A stretch of 64,000 nt of DNA, taken from Dactylellina haptotyla. Its lineage: Eukaryota > Ascomycota > Orbiliomycetes > Orbiliales > Orbiliaceae. The stretch spans positions 3,224,001-3,288,000 of the forward strand of contig CM062379.1 in NCBI GenBank assembly GCA_031310005.1. Direction: 5' to 3'. Below the pieces are notes generated by a model that was given only the letters and a program-made list of their open reading frames with translations, ran no database searches and was not told the origin of the DNA. The translations under genes were made by a program, and so were the position numbers. Of this stretch, positions 24,057 to 36,141 are shown piece by piece. Each line of letters begins with the position of its first letter. Position 1 is the first letter of the stretch.

Positions 24057-25878
24057 TCAAGCCAAAATCTGGGTAACCAGACCGGTGGCAACTGTCCTGC
24101 CACCCTCACCTGTCGAACGAAACCAAAGCGTTAGTTCCCGTTTCCATGACTCAGATGTTATATATAGACAACCACAACATGTGGTATATATCGAAACCAG
24201 ACAAGGGAACGGAAGACTGTTTACTCACGGATATTAAATCGAACACCAGGCTCGACAGCCATTGGGTGGTTGAGCTCAGCAACCATCTCAATGTTGTCAC
24301 CAGGCATGACCATCTTTCCATCGATGTCTGGGGTTCCGTCGGGGAACTTGAGGCCGACGGAGACATCTGTGCCACAAAAATATCAGCATTGTTTCTTCCT
24401 CAGAAGAACAGCATACTAATTATAACCGAGAAAGTGTGAGGTGTTGATGCGATTACTCACCAGCAGTACGGATGTACATCTGAGGTCTGTAGTGGTTGCC
24501 GAAACCAGTGTGTCGTCCACCTTCCTCCTTGCTCAAGACGTACATCGAGCACATGAATTTCGACGCAGCCTTGATGGTTCCCGGCCTGGCGATAACCATA
24601 CCTCTCTTCACATCGTCTCTCTTGATACCTCTCAGCAACAAGCCGGAGTTATCGCCCGCCTGCGCGGAGTCCAACTCCTTCTTGAAGGTTTCCATACCGG
24701 TGACGGTAGTCTTGATTGGCTCCTTGTTGATACCAACGAGCTCGACTTCCTCACCCTTCTTCAAGATACCACGGTCGACACGACCGGTGGCGACGGTTCC
24801 ACGGCCGGAGATGGAGAAGACGTCCTCGACTGGCATCAAGAAGGGCTTGTCGAGGTCTCGCTGCGGGGTGGGGATCCAAGTATCAACGGCGTCCATCAAC
24901 TCGGTGATCTTGTCCTCGCCGATGTCCTTCTTCTTTCCTTCGAGAGCGCACAGGGCGGAACCCATAACGATCGGGGTGTCGTCGCCCTCGAAACCGTAAG
25001 AGGTGAGTAGTTCACGCATTTCCATCTCGACGAGCTCCAACATTTCTGGGTCCTCGACGACGTCGATCTTGTTGACGAAGACTACGATCTTCTGGACACC
25101 GACTTGACGGGCGAGGAGCAAATGTTCCCTGGTTTGAGGCCTATTTTCGTTCCATTTCCCATTAGACTACCATTACAACCGCACATTTCAAAGTGAAAAA
25201 TAAAAAGTGGTCCCTACATCTGACCGTCACTGGCAGCGACGACGATAATAGCACCATCCATGTTGGCGGCACCCGTAATCATGTTCTTGATGTAATCGGC
25301 GTGACCGGGACAGTCGACGTGGGAGTAATGTCTCGCCGGGGTTTCATATTCCAAATGTGCGGTGGAGATGGTGATACCACGGGCTCGCTCTTCGGGGGCT
25401 TTGTCGATAGAAGCGTAGTCCAAGAAGTTGCCGAATCCCTTGGTGGCCTGGACTTTGGTGATAGCGGCGGTGAGGGTAGTCTGTTTTTCAAGATTGATTA
25501 AAATCGTAAGAACTATGATATGCTAATAGAAAAAGGAACGGGGCTGTGGTAATGTGGAAACAGGCAGATGGCAAGTTTGTACCTTTCCGTGATCGACGTG
25601 TCCAATGGTACCTGCGAGGAGTTAAAAGTTAGCATTTCGTGCCCCGCTATATCCACCCCGCCAATGGCACAATGAAAAAGTCCACGCATACCGATGTTAA
25701 CGTGTGGCTTGTTTCTGATGTAAGAAGCCATGCCCCTGTAAACGGTCTGGAATCCATTGTTATTCTTGACCGCACTGGTAATGAACGGCGACAATGTAGC
25801 CCCGTTCTGTCGGACCGACGACTGGGCGGACTGGCGAAGTCCGCGAAGGACAGCGCCGGCGAGTTTCCAAGAAGCCAT
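24057..25878 (-). CDS. TUF1: Mitochondrial elongation factor Tu
   Basis: Six exons on the minus strand: 25878-25692, 25611-25583, 25480-25218, 25140-24461, 24366-24229 and 24109-24057, giving 449 residues. The N terminus is a Ser/Arg-rich mitochondrial presequence ([20 protein letters not shown]) before the mature start [18 protein letters not shown]. GTPase motifs are G1 GHVDHGKT, G2 RARGITI, G3 DCPGHADY, G4 NKID and G5 SAL. Domain II includes [18 protein letters not shown] and the protein ends [15 protein letters not shown]. It delivers aminoacyl-tRNA to the mitochondrial ribosome. Exon 2 is only 29 nt and encodes TIGHVDHGK, the P-loop, so skipping it would destroy the protein. All junctions keep the family sequence in frame. 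Confidence 0.96.
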
Positions 25879-28800
25879 TGAATGAGAGGAGATGAATACA
25901 CGAAATCAATCAAACGAAGGAGGAGGGGGGTAGGATATGGGACTCTCCACCGTTTCGAGATAGATTGGGTCTGAAAAGGTGAGGTCGGAAAGAGGTTTCG
26001 ACGTGCGGCTCTTTGCGAAAAATTTCGCCCAAAAGAAATTTTGATAGTGCAAAGTGGGTTTGTTTGTACCACACCGCAACACAAACAAGTTCTCATGAAG
26101 GGACGTTGTTATCACGTGATGACACATATCTGCTTGGAGTCGATATCAAATCTAAATGTAGGGGCCGAATCTAACGGTCTGGCATTACCTCCTAGTAGTG
26201 TATAGTGTAGATAAGTGCAGCATTAGCATGCAAGTATGCTGTACTCGAAAATGCTAATGTGGCTCCAAGGTCCTACACTCTTAGGACCTGTTGAGATCGT
26301 AGTCATTGATACTTCGATATCTCTGACGCTGGCTAACCACAAGAATCATGCACACTGTTTTTACAGAATGAAATTCATAAGACCTTTCGATGGGGGCCCC
26401 AGGATACCGATGTAGCAGCCTAGCCGTACCAAAGCAATCATCACAACTACAAAACCAGGTCCGACCTCGGAAAATCATGCAGCCGAATAACTGAGACCCT
26501 CTCACAAGCTACCCAGCATTTCCCGACCAAATGACAGATCCCCTTTGCTCAAGTGACCCACCTACCCGAACACTCGAAAGTATTGCCGAAGGAGACGAAA
26601 TCGAACTTCGATCGAACATCAAAATCCAAGATCCAGAGACTGCATGCACGTGTATCAAGGGGGGGTAGGGGGGCTGAGAACACTTGGTGCGTTCCTGTCT
26701 GCGAACTTTCTGACTCGATGGCAAATGCTACTCGTTCACACCTAGACTGTGGCCGTGGATCGCATGCAACTAAATTAATTACGTGAATCGAAGCTCCTCT
26801 AATAGGGTGGGGGGTATGAAAGATGTCAGGGTTGGTGGATTAAGCATGCATGCATGTCATGCCCGCGGGAAATGGTATAATTCGCTGCGCAATATACGCT
26901 GGATATTTGGAAAACAACAATTTTTTTTTTTATAATACGGGGCACAACGAAACTAGAAGGAAGGAGGAATGGGTATCCAAATGTTGGGAGAAGAAGACTT
27001 TCCAGAGGGTTCGATCGACGATCCAGCCTTCCCCGATTATATTCGCGATAAGCGGGGAACTGCCAAAAGCTACCATGATAAAAATGGCTCGCATGTTGCA
27101 CTAGACAGGTTGTTTCTTGAGCCTAGGCTGATGGGTTCCAAGGCACGACATGCTACTAGGCCCTTTTGCTTCGAAATTCTCCAAATAGCTTTAGGCTAGA
27201 GTGGTCTTTCGCACGGCTAGATACGCATAAGGTTCAAGCCTTATTCCAACATTTCAGATTAATTATAAGAGAAAGTGGAAGCTAAAGAGGGATACCAAGC
27301 ATTCCTTGTCGGAAAAATGAAGCCGGGAACAAGTAATGCGTGATTGGACAAAACACCCGCCACCAGCATGTGCTGGCACAACAGAGGTGAAAACAGAAAA
27401 AACATCCATTTAGCCTTGGCAAGTGGTTGAAAAAAATTTTGAATTTTTTCCCAATAAAAATTAGAAATGTTTTGGTTCATCCGGGAACGCCAGGAACATG
27501 GAAGATCCCAGGCTGGAGCTTTAGCTCTGTTTGGCTGAATCAAATTTCCGAAGGATCTCGTTGAGAGCCCATGACATCATACCACGCTTCTCATCTACGA
27601 ATCGTAGATGAATGATGTCGAGGGAGAAGACCCGTGTTTGAAATTCAGGGACCATGTGCGGTTCGCGGGGTCCAAAGTTCCCAAAAGTTCAGGTCCTCAT
27701 CGAAGGCTTGGAAAAACGGTCGGTTAGCGGTTAACGGGTTCAACAATTTCTTCGGAAAGGATCATCTCAAGGCTATGGCGTCAAAGATCACGAACAAACA
27801 ACAGATGTGCAAGATTTAACCCTCCATATTCTGCTGGATGAGTCGAATCGGGGGGCCATCGGAAACCACCGAGTTTTGTCAAGGTGTGGCAACAAGAGGT
27901 TCTGGTCATGGGAAGTCCATGACAGCGGGATATCGAGCCAGTTTCAAGTTTAAAATTTTTTTCCTTTCAAGCGTCGAGCTCTGCCAGATTCCATGAAAAG
28001 GAAATATTCCGCGGGGGGTGGGTGGATGCAAGCGGAAAGGTGACTTTTCGATGCAAGGTAATGGCACCTTTTTCTTTTCTCTGATGCCAGGAGGCATGGG
28101 AAAAGCCACAGGAATCCGTACAGTCTGTCCCAATCAGCCAGGTGGGACTTAGGGTTGTGTGTGGAATTGAGAGTTTGCCATGTATGTGGGCGATGGGCAT
28201 GTTCGAAACATTTCTTGGTTAGAACCGCCGGATGGCGGATTTGTGCGATCGACATAATTTCCCCAGATCCCGTCCAGCCTGCGAGGTCTCAGTTAAAATG
28301 TAAGCGAGAGGGGGCGGGAGGTGGTGGGGTGCGCAAAGACCGATTGACCAGCGACCCAGCCGATGAGGGGCCCCCGGTCCGCCCAACTATGATGAAAGAG
28401 CCGTCTCAGACGCCCCACTCTATCGAGCGCTGTCGGGCTTGCGTGCGTACGTGCGTGGCTTTACAGCGACCGGGCTGCCTTGTTGAGGACGGTGGGAAAT
28501 GCTTTTGACAGGTACGACCTGGGCGAATCGAAAACTTGCCGAGTCGACAGATAAATTGCCATTTTCATGGCTTCTGCATGCCTTCTGGCCAATCTAATAT
28601 TATCTATGATGTCACCCAGGCTGCTGACCCCGTCCGTACACGACCTGCCCATGATCAGCGTATTTTGCAGTGCGTAACGGACGCTGTCGACGAGCTTTGA
28701 TTGACCGGCGTGTGTAGCCACACCTACCCGAACGTGTACCTTTGTTCGATATACTTCTGACAAGGCGTCGGCCGACTGTGATAACAGAGACAACGGCCAG

Positions 28801-30884
28801 CGGGCACCATCCACCATGGGTACCATTATCAGTATTTGAGAGACTTGTGCGTACCACAACCGCCCAGCATTCGCACTGGAATTCCCGTCCAATCAGAGCA
28901 GGTCTCCAGCCACAGTCTTCCTCACTCGAACAGGTTTTCTGCAGATCGTGGTTCCAACCGTCAAAGACCGCTTGCTGCAGCGTTCGCGGGTTTGAGTCTA
29001 GCCTGTAACTAGCAACCGGCTTGGAAAGGCCTGCTTTCTGGTCTCTTCCTTCCTTTCTTCCTTTGTTTGGATAGCTCTGAACGGGACGTTTCTTTTTCCC
29101 CGTCTCGGATTAGATTGCTTTTTCGGTCGTTCTATGGGGATGTTCGCATTGGTTTTCTTTTTTGGAGCCCAGCGCGTCCCATTTATTCCGATCTCTCGAT
29201 CTTGTCCACTGTCCCACATCATAAGCTTCTGGCAAAGCAGGAAAAAAACTCGAACAGCCAGGGCTATGCTCTCTGTGTAATTTCGTGACCGTATATATAA
29301 GCTTCGCGCATTGCTGGAATTTAGAAGATCCGTCCTGTTTTCTCCCCCGAGAAATAAAAAAGAAAGATTTAAAAACTTATCTCGAACAGAACAATCGGTA
29401 ACGGTCGACAGCAAGCACTCACTCCCACGACGATAAGCTTGCTTGTTCTGCCAAACACCGCTGCTTGCTCTCCGCCTTCGACGTTGATAAACTACCAGCA
29501 CTATCCCGTGAACAAAAAGAGCGCTGACACCCGTTTACCGACAAAAGACATCGTCCGCCAGATTTGATATATCAGTGCCACGATCGCCAGTGCTTTATCC
29601 GGAAGGGCTGTTCAAGCATATTTCGCACCCAAAGCTACCGATCTTTAGCCAACGTCTTGGATGACTGAAAATCTCTCCCCATCGCCAACCACTCCCACTA
29701 TCACTATTTCGGTACATTAGTTTTTCAAACTCGTGCGAACCAGGAGGGTATTCCAAGGTTTTATTATTACTGTACTTTTTGGGTTCCCTTTTCCTCTCCG
29801 ACCCAGAATACCAAATTCAAACGATCAACTCTACGAAAACATTTTGACGTTTGCAAAATACATTCCACTCTGCCCGGACCCGCGCGTTTGCAGCAACACG
29901 CCGCGGAACAAGCCGTCACTATTCGAAGAATAGATAGTGGACGGCTTTTAGAACCAAAACGCTCACTTTATCTCTCGTCTGTAGAGTGAAGGCAGCCTAG
30001 CAGCTCAAACACTCGGACGCTCGAATCTACAGGGTATCTGATATCTCCCCCCTGGTGTATCTGCCGGAATTTGGTCCCAGTTGGAATCTATGGCTTGAAA
30101 ACACTTCGAATCTATGTAAGTTGGCCGCCCATCATACCACTTAGTTCCCACTAGCTGGGTTTTGTTTTCTGTTTTTCTGCACACCCCGGTTAGCCCATGT
30201 CCCCGATGCCTGCAAATACTGTACTCTTGCGACGGGCCACCGTTCTCTCGATAGAGTTTTCGATCGTCGAGAAAACGAACGAGTGGAAGCCCTGTTGAGA
30301 AGAGACGCACAGAAAAAAGACCCGAGGAAAAACCGTCCCGCAATCAAAGCGTAGGGCCATTCTGAGAAATGCCGCTAGCTTTGGTGGGAGTTTCGGGACC
30401 GGCTCTTGATTCTGTACGACGGGCTCTGATCTGATATGCACGTCGACATTCCTGAACTGCATCTAGACCCGTTCCCACCACCACCGCTTAGCAGAGTTCG
30501 CCCTGTCTGCATGGGCTCACTAATCCCACCTTGTGCTGTCGTTCCGCAAAATACCCGAGTTTATATGGCTGGGTGCTCGTCCTTTTACTCTCCATCTCTA
30601 TCTCATTTCCCCCGTCGATTTTGTGAACGTTGACAGGCTAACAAGTTGCTGTTGAATATCAAATCCAGCCCCTCACACAGAGTAATCAATCAATCAAGCA
30701 AAATAAATCAAATCCACCAGTTGCTCGACAACGCACGAAACACATTTTATATTCAAAATTATCTGCCTCGGAAAGCCCCGAATCCAAACCGCCGCGATCA
30801 AGAGTAACGAAACAATCAGTATACCCAACGGGCCCACACTTTAATATTTTATAATAATTATCTCCCGAATAAATACCTGTCACA
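25879..30884. other. 5-kb gene desert: divergent region between TUF1 and the bZIP gene
   Basis: I read both strands and found no protein of recognisable family; all ORFs are under 150 codons and lack conserved patterns or spliceable continuation. A 21-base perfect palindrome lies at 27591-27611. A GCATGCATGC run followed by CCCGCGGG lies near 26845-26872. The 2 kb next to the bZIP gene is C/T-rich with many short ATG-initiated frames, as expected of a long regulatory leader. A non-coding RNA cannot be excluded. Confidence 0.45.
27591..27611. repeat. 21-bp perfect palindrome
   Basis: TCATCTACGA and its reverse complement TCGTAGATGA flank a single central A. Such odd-length perfect palindromes can be binding sites for dimeric regulators or form small hairpins. 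It lies about 3.3 kb before the bZIP start and 1.7 kb from the TUF1 start. No function can be assigned. Confidence 0.55.
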
Positions 30885-32342
30885 ATGGCCGCTGTAGCAA
30901 AACACCCTGCAACCGTCGGTGGAAGCCTCACCGTCGATGCCCTCCCTTCCAGTCAACTCACTCCAAACTTCTTCAACTCGATCTTTAATGACGGGATGAA
31001 TCCTTTCGACGAATACTTTGGATCCCAAACTCCAGGCGGGATATCTGCTCTGGCGAACTCCGCCCTCCGAAAAGAACTCCAACAATTGGCCTCTGAGAAA
31101 CCGAGACTGATAAAAGATGAAGCTCTCCCAAATATCAACACCAAGCTTGATCAAACTCTAACACCTGAACAATCTCCAAAATCCTTAACACATGCAAACG
31201 CAGCCCTCCCTTCACAACTGAGGCTCTCTCGCAGCCCCAGTCCATTCACGTTTTCCGTTGGAAATACATTTCCAGATAGCCCGGCGTCGTTGACGACGCC
31301 GATTACTAGTCCGGAAGAGCTATCGCCGGACAGCATCATGACAAAAGAGACAGCGAAGACTATCAGCTTTATTGAACCAGTCTTCCCCAATACCAGGAAG
31401 AGCTTCAGCACTCAAAATTCTACCAAGGTTGCTCCACACAAGCGTAATATGTCCTTACCCCAAAGCTGGAACTCCACGTTTGAAGAATTTCCCGATATTC
31501 CAGATATTGTTGACCAAAGACCGGAGACCGCGAGAAAGAGGAGACAGACCCTTCCTCAGGGCATGGATTATCAAGTCAAGCCTTCAACACGAGCCAAATC
31601 GAGATTTTCGGACACTCCTGTCCCTCATTTGATCTCGCGTATGGATGGCATCTTTGTCACTGAGAACATCCCAAGTGAGATCAAAGCAGAGCCCCTCAGT
31701 CCCGCCATTTCAAACTTCCAGTCCGTTAACTCAACAGCGGGTCGGAAGAGGAAGAAGTCTGCAATGAGTGAGGATGACGACGACGAGCTTGATAGCAAGT
31801 TGAACGAAACCGAGAAGCGAGCACGCTTCCTAGAGCGCAACCGTATTGCTGCCAGCAAATGCCGAAAGAAGAAGAAGGTCATGAATCAACGTCTTGAAGA
31901 AAAGAGCCGATTGCTCGTTCAACAGAACCGGTTCCTCTCAGCGACCCTAGCAAAACTTCGGAGCGATGTCTTACGTCTGAAGCAGATGGTTCTAGCTCAT
32001 CACGGTTGCGGAAACGCACCAATTGAACAATATCTGCAACAGGAATCGGAAAAGTACCTTAACGCTGATAAAGACGAAGCTGCCAAGCGGATCAAAGCAG
32101 AAGACACCAAGCTAGCCAACGCTGCGAAGGCTGCGGGACTGAGCGGAGTCAAACCGGAAGACATCAAAACTCCAGCGTGGCTCAGTGAGTTTCACAGCTT
32201 CCAGGAGGTTGAGTCTGAAGCATTAAAACGATCGAGCCACATCCTGGACTTTGACGACGACGACTTTCAGAAGCTGCTGCTCGGTGACCAACTCACTATG
32301 CTTGACGAGGATTTCGCGGCATCCCCACCTGTTTACGAATAG
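30885..32342 (+). CDS. bZIP transcription factor, ATF/CREB type
   Basis: Single exon, 485 residues, ATG preceded by CACA. The basic region and zipper lie at about residues 310-375: KRARFLERNRIAASKCRKKK followed by heptad leucines (NRFLSATLAKLRSDVLRLKQ) and the ATF-like end MVLAHHGCGNAPIEQYL. The N-terminal 300 residues are Ser/Pro/Thr-rich with several SP and TP sites, compatible with MAP-kinase control, as known for stress-activated Atf1/AtfA partners of Hog1/Sty1. The basic region fits the ATF/CREB group, which binds TGACGTCA-like sites; it is not the Gcn4 or Yap type. Which paralogue it represents (AtfA, AtfB/Atf21) is not decided. It sits alone after a 5-kb upstream region, suggesting complex regulation. 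Confidence 0.93.
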   Translation: MAAVAKHPATVGGSLTVDALPSSQLTPNFFNSIFNDGMNPFDEYFGSQTPGGISALANSALRKELQQLASEKPRLIKDEALPNINTKLDQTLTPEQSPKSLTHANAALPSQLRLSRSPSPFTFSVGNTFPDSPASLTTPITSPEELSPDSIMTKETAKTISFIEPVFPNTRKSFSTQNSTKVAPHKRNMSLPQSWNSTFEEFPDIPDIVDQRPETARKRRQTLPQGMDYQVKPSTRAKSRFSDTPVPHLISRMDGIFVTENIPSEIKAEPLSPAISNFQSVNSTAGRKRKKSAMSEDDDDELDSKLNETEKRARFLERNRIAASKCRKKKKVMNQRLEEKSRLLVQQNRFLSATLAKLRSDVLRLKQMVLAHHGCGNAPIEQYLQQESEKYLNADKDEAAKRIKAEDTKLANAAKAAGLSGVKPEDIKTPAWLSEFHSFQEVESEALKRSSHILDFDDDDFQKLLLGDQLTMLDEDFAASPPVYE

Positions 32343-34047
32343 GAAAGACAGGATTGCGAGGTACAAAAGGCGAAGTACCAGGCTATTGCTCAGGTATTAT
32401 TATCACACTACGAGAATCCGCCCGTAGTCCTATAGTGGGGCTAAACACGGCAGAAAGATCTACCCCGCACTCGTTCGCCTAACACAGCCATTGCAACTCG
32501 CACAGTCAGCAACAGCAACGCAAAATCGCTCGTTCGTATCGAGATACCTGCTCTTCTTTTTCGACAAGGCTGGGTGCACCATCACCCTTCCGGCGTTTTA
32601 ATTGGGTGTACACCTCGGATTTTGTGGATGATCTTCTTCCTTTTTTCTTTTTGACAGATGCCTTTTCTTATTTCCTAACGATATCCTCTTTTGCGAATTT
32701 GCTTTTTTTTTTTTCCATTTCACTAATTCACTTCGACACAATATACCTTTGGTTGTTAAAATATCTCTTTCTCTCCTTGTTACATATGCATGTTTGCAGA
32801 TTTGAGAAAAAGCACTTGTCTTGCTTTTAACATGGGTGGCCTCGTGTGCTCTTTTTTATCATTTTCACTATTTGACAAAATATTTTGGCGCTGGTCTGGC
32901 GAAGGGAGTTTCTGGTGTGTACATGTATCTTTTTTTTTCTTTCAGTTCACGGTGGACCGGAGAGTATGCCACCCTCTCTTTTGTTTTCTCTTTTTTCCCT
33001 CACTCTCCACTTCACTTCTTTTATATCCCGGTTTGTTCCCCGGTTTGTTCAGAACTCAATTCCCTCGAGGTTTGGAGGGAGCCCCGGGTACCCTTTACAC
33101 TTCACTTTACTATTTTTTTTACTAACGAGGGCTTTTACTGGTGTGCAAAACTTATATCTTTATTCGACTGTTATTTTTTATGTCGCTGAACCCTCTCCGA
33201 CCCCACCCATATTTTTATTTTACGAATTGAATCACAAAATTTTTTGTAAAGCTTGTCCGGTGCCCTATTTGCGAGGGACTGGGTCGAAGCTTCGAGCAAA
33301 AACATCTTGAAAAACCTCTGATCAGAAGAAACCAATTGGCGAGCGAACAAGTTTTACTTGGGTTTGCTCCTTCGCTTTTTAAAAACATATGGAAAACACA
33401 CATCGAAAACTTCCATTTTCCTTCTTTTACGATTTGGTTTCTTTCCCTGTTATCTTCCTGTCTTCGATGAATTTTTCTCTTTCTCTTTTCGCGACTTAAT
33501 TGTTATATCTATTTGTAACGAGCTATGATGACGTTTACAAAAAAAAAGGACAAAAATAAAGTGTCAAAGGAGCGAAAAGAAAAAACAAAAGTCAAAGGAA
33601 GAGAAGGGGAAAATTCGCATTGAATGGGCGTATATAGAGAAACAAATATAAAATGGAAAACAAGTTACAAAATAAACATTTTTAAAATATTTACCCGTAA
33701 CCCGTGAAACGTAGAGGATAAAAAAATTTCAGTAGTGGCGCCATTATTGCGATTTAGCGTAGCGAATGGGATTTTTTTGACACTGTGCGGGTATCTTGCA
33801 TTTGTATGCACTCCACTCTGCTTGGTCACGATCGAGCTATATTCGAATATTCTTGGCTGCGTGTGAAGATTGAATAAAAAACCTCCATACTTCAGGACTT
33901 TGCGTCTAAATCAAGGAAATGCACCCTAAACGAAGATTGCTAGCTATTGTATATAGTAATACACTTTACAATGATATTTACATTGCATATAGATATCAAA
34001 TGATCCAATAAAATACAGCCCAGGTACATCTTCACCAATTCTCCCGC
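32343..34047. other. Convergent intergenic region (bZIP / HIBCH 3' ends)
   Basis: 1.7 kb, strongly T-rich on the + strand from 32600 to 33250 and A-rich near 33540-33690. It probably holds both 3' UTRs. Several 70-140-codon ORFs are low-complexity Phe/Leu/Ser frames from the T-rich tract and are not supported as genes. Confidence 0.45.
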
Positions 34048-35785
34048 CTAATCCACCCTCCACTCAGCGAACCCACTATCGGTAACTTTAATCTTCCTTG
34101 AGATCACATCCTTCAGCTTCTCCTCAACACCGATCTTCCCTTCCCACTGCTTCACGACCAATTTAACCAACTGCTCGACCGTCTTCTTCTCCCCCTTCGA
34201 CCCTAGAATAATCTTCACAGCATTCTCAGTCGGTAATCCGATCCACCCGTGCGGATACTGCAGGTAATCATCCTCTCCAGGCTGCTTGATCAAATCCAGC
34301 GGTTTCGCGCCTTCTTCGATCTCAAAGTACCGCAATGCCTGATCGTTCGTCGTAGCATCGAGCGTGGGTGGATTCCACTCTGGCGTTTGCCTGGGCTTTA
34401 CAAGTTGTTTCGTCACACCCTCGACGAAGTCCGGATGGTTGTCATGATCCATGAATTTCCTGGCGAGGTGGTACTCTCGCATGAAAGCGGTGTTGATGCT
34501 CCATGCTGCGCCGTATCGCATTTCCAACAGCGAGACGCGGACAGACGTCGGTGAGCGTTCCTTGAGGGTTTTAATTGTCTTTTGTGCCCATTCCGTATTT
34601 TCGGCTTCGAGAGCAGTTAAGATTTCGTCGACAGTGTTGTATCTGAAGCATCTGTATCGTCCCAAAAATACAATGTTAATCAAGGCATACACCGAATAAA
34701 TCTGAAAAAAAGGAAAGAACCCACCGATCGATAGCCTCTCGTGTCTCTCCACCAAGTGCGGGACCTTGGCCGGCTGGCAGACCCGTCACAAACTCCTCAA
34801 TCGTGGAGTTCACATTCTCCAACCTCGTCTGTAAATCGTCATAGTCGTTGAATTTCAACTCGGCAAGTCTGGCCTGTAAATCATCAAGTGACGACGAGTG
34901 GATGTAATGCGTGGCCACGCCCGCCCAGTAAGCCTGCACGCCCATCAGCCGCTCGCTGGTTAATGCGAGGTAGGTGCCCAAATATCCATCCATTCTGGGC
35001 AGGAAGAAACTGGCACCGACGTCCGGGAAGAACCCGATGGTGGTTTCCGGCATGGAAAACATTGTTCTTTCCGTGGCGATTCTGAAGTGTCCGTGTAGCG
35101 AGAGGCCGACGCCGCCACCCATGGTGATTCCATCCATGAAAGCGACATAGGGTTTTGTGATTTTGGCGATGAGATTGTCGAGTTTGTATTCGAGGGCGAA
35201 GTAGGCGAGCGAGTCGGCTTGGCCTTGGGCATCAGTTTGATTCTGCTCGGCGAGGACGGCGACATCACCGCCTGCGCAGAAGGCCTTATCTCCAGCGCCT
35301 TTGATGATGATTATGTTGGCCATGTCGGATTTTTGCCATTCCTAGGATTTAAACAAGGTTAGGTGTATTCGTTGGTAAATGGCAACCGAATGGGCGTTCT
35401 TACGAGCAATCGTGGTAGAATCTTCCCGGCCATAGAACCGTCCAGAGCATTGTACTTGTGTGGCCGATTCAACAGAACAGTGCGGACGCCGTATATGGAA
35501 TCGAAGAGGACGTCATCTTCTGGTGCTGTAGGTTTGATATCTGGCGTATCCGTCGAGTTTGAACGCCTGCTGCCCTTTAAACCCGGCCCATTTCATTAGT
35601 ACTTTGTACACTCGGAAGAACAAAAAATGCATAAATTTGAAGATATTCCGACATACTGTCGCCATGGCGTTCGATATTGCGATTTTTGCTCTAAGAGGCA
35701 TGATTGTGGACGGACGTGTGTAGGAAGAAAGGTTGAGTGCCCGGCTCACAGTCCGTGCCGGGGTGCAAAGATGTCGTAGGATCAT
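34048..35785 (-). CDS. EHD3: 3-hydroxyisobutyryl-CoA hydrolase, mitochondrial (EHD3/HIBCH)
   Basis: Four exons on the minus strand: 35785-35657, 35574-35404, 35341-34725 and 34651-34048, giving 506 residues. The crotonase fold is clear: IYGVRTVLLNRPHKYNALDG, IIIIKGAGDKAFCAGGDV, the oxyanion-region MDGITMGGGVGLSLHG, and the HIBCH signature MPETTIGFFPDVGASFFLPR carrying the catalytic acidic residues. It hydrolyses 3-hydroxyisobutyryl-CoA in valine breakdown in mitochondria. The Arg/Ser-rich start MILRHLCTPARTVSRALN fits a presequence; a downstream Met at 35701 is an alternative start. The first intron has a GTATGT donor and TACTAAT branch site but needs an AAAG acceptor at 35576-35575 to keep the frame. 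The nearby CAG sites would break it. Confidence 0.92.
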
Positions 35786-36141
35786 GCCAGGAGGATATCT
35801 ATCCTTCCAATACCAGATTGGAAGAGTCGAAAGATCGGAGATACGGACAATTGACGGGGTGCTATCTTTTAGGTCGGACGGAGCTGTGGGGCTGGGCGGT
35901 GGGGGGATCCGAGGTAAGTCTTTTTGCGCGGGAAGCGTGTTGGAATTTTTGGGATGTGGACGGACGTTGGCAGAGACGAGGATAGCCGAAGTTTTACATC
36001 ATTCCGCCCAGCGCCTCGGGTTTCAACCGATTGGCTTAGCTGTACATAAAATTTATTGTCCTATCAAGACGTTGGAGGATGTTCAATATAAGAATATATT
36101 TACAACTAGCGGGTCTATATGTACATTACAATGTCGTAACA
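35786..36141. other. Intergenic region (HIBCH promoter / uL4m 3' flank)
   Basis: 356 bases between two minus-strand genes. Nothing distinctive was seen. Confidence 0.4.

Noticed and set aside
28461-28892. 143-codon minus-strand ORF in the gene desert
   Set aside because: No conserved motif, no clear splice partners, and composition like surrounding non-coding DNA.
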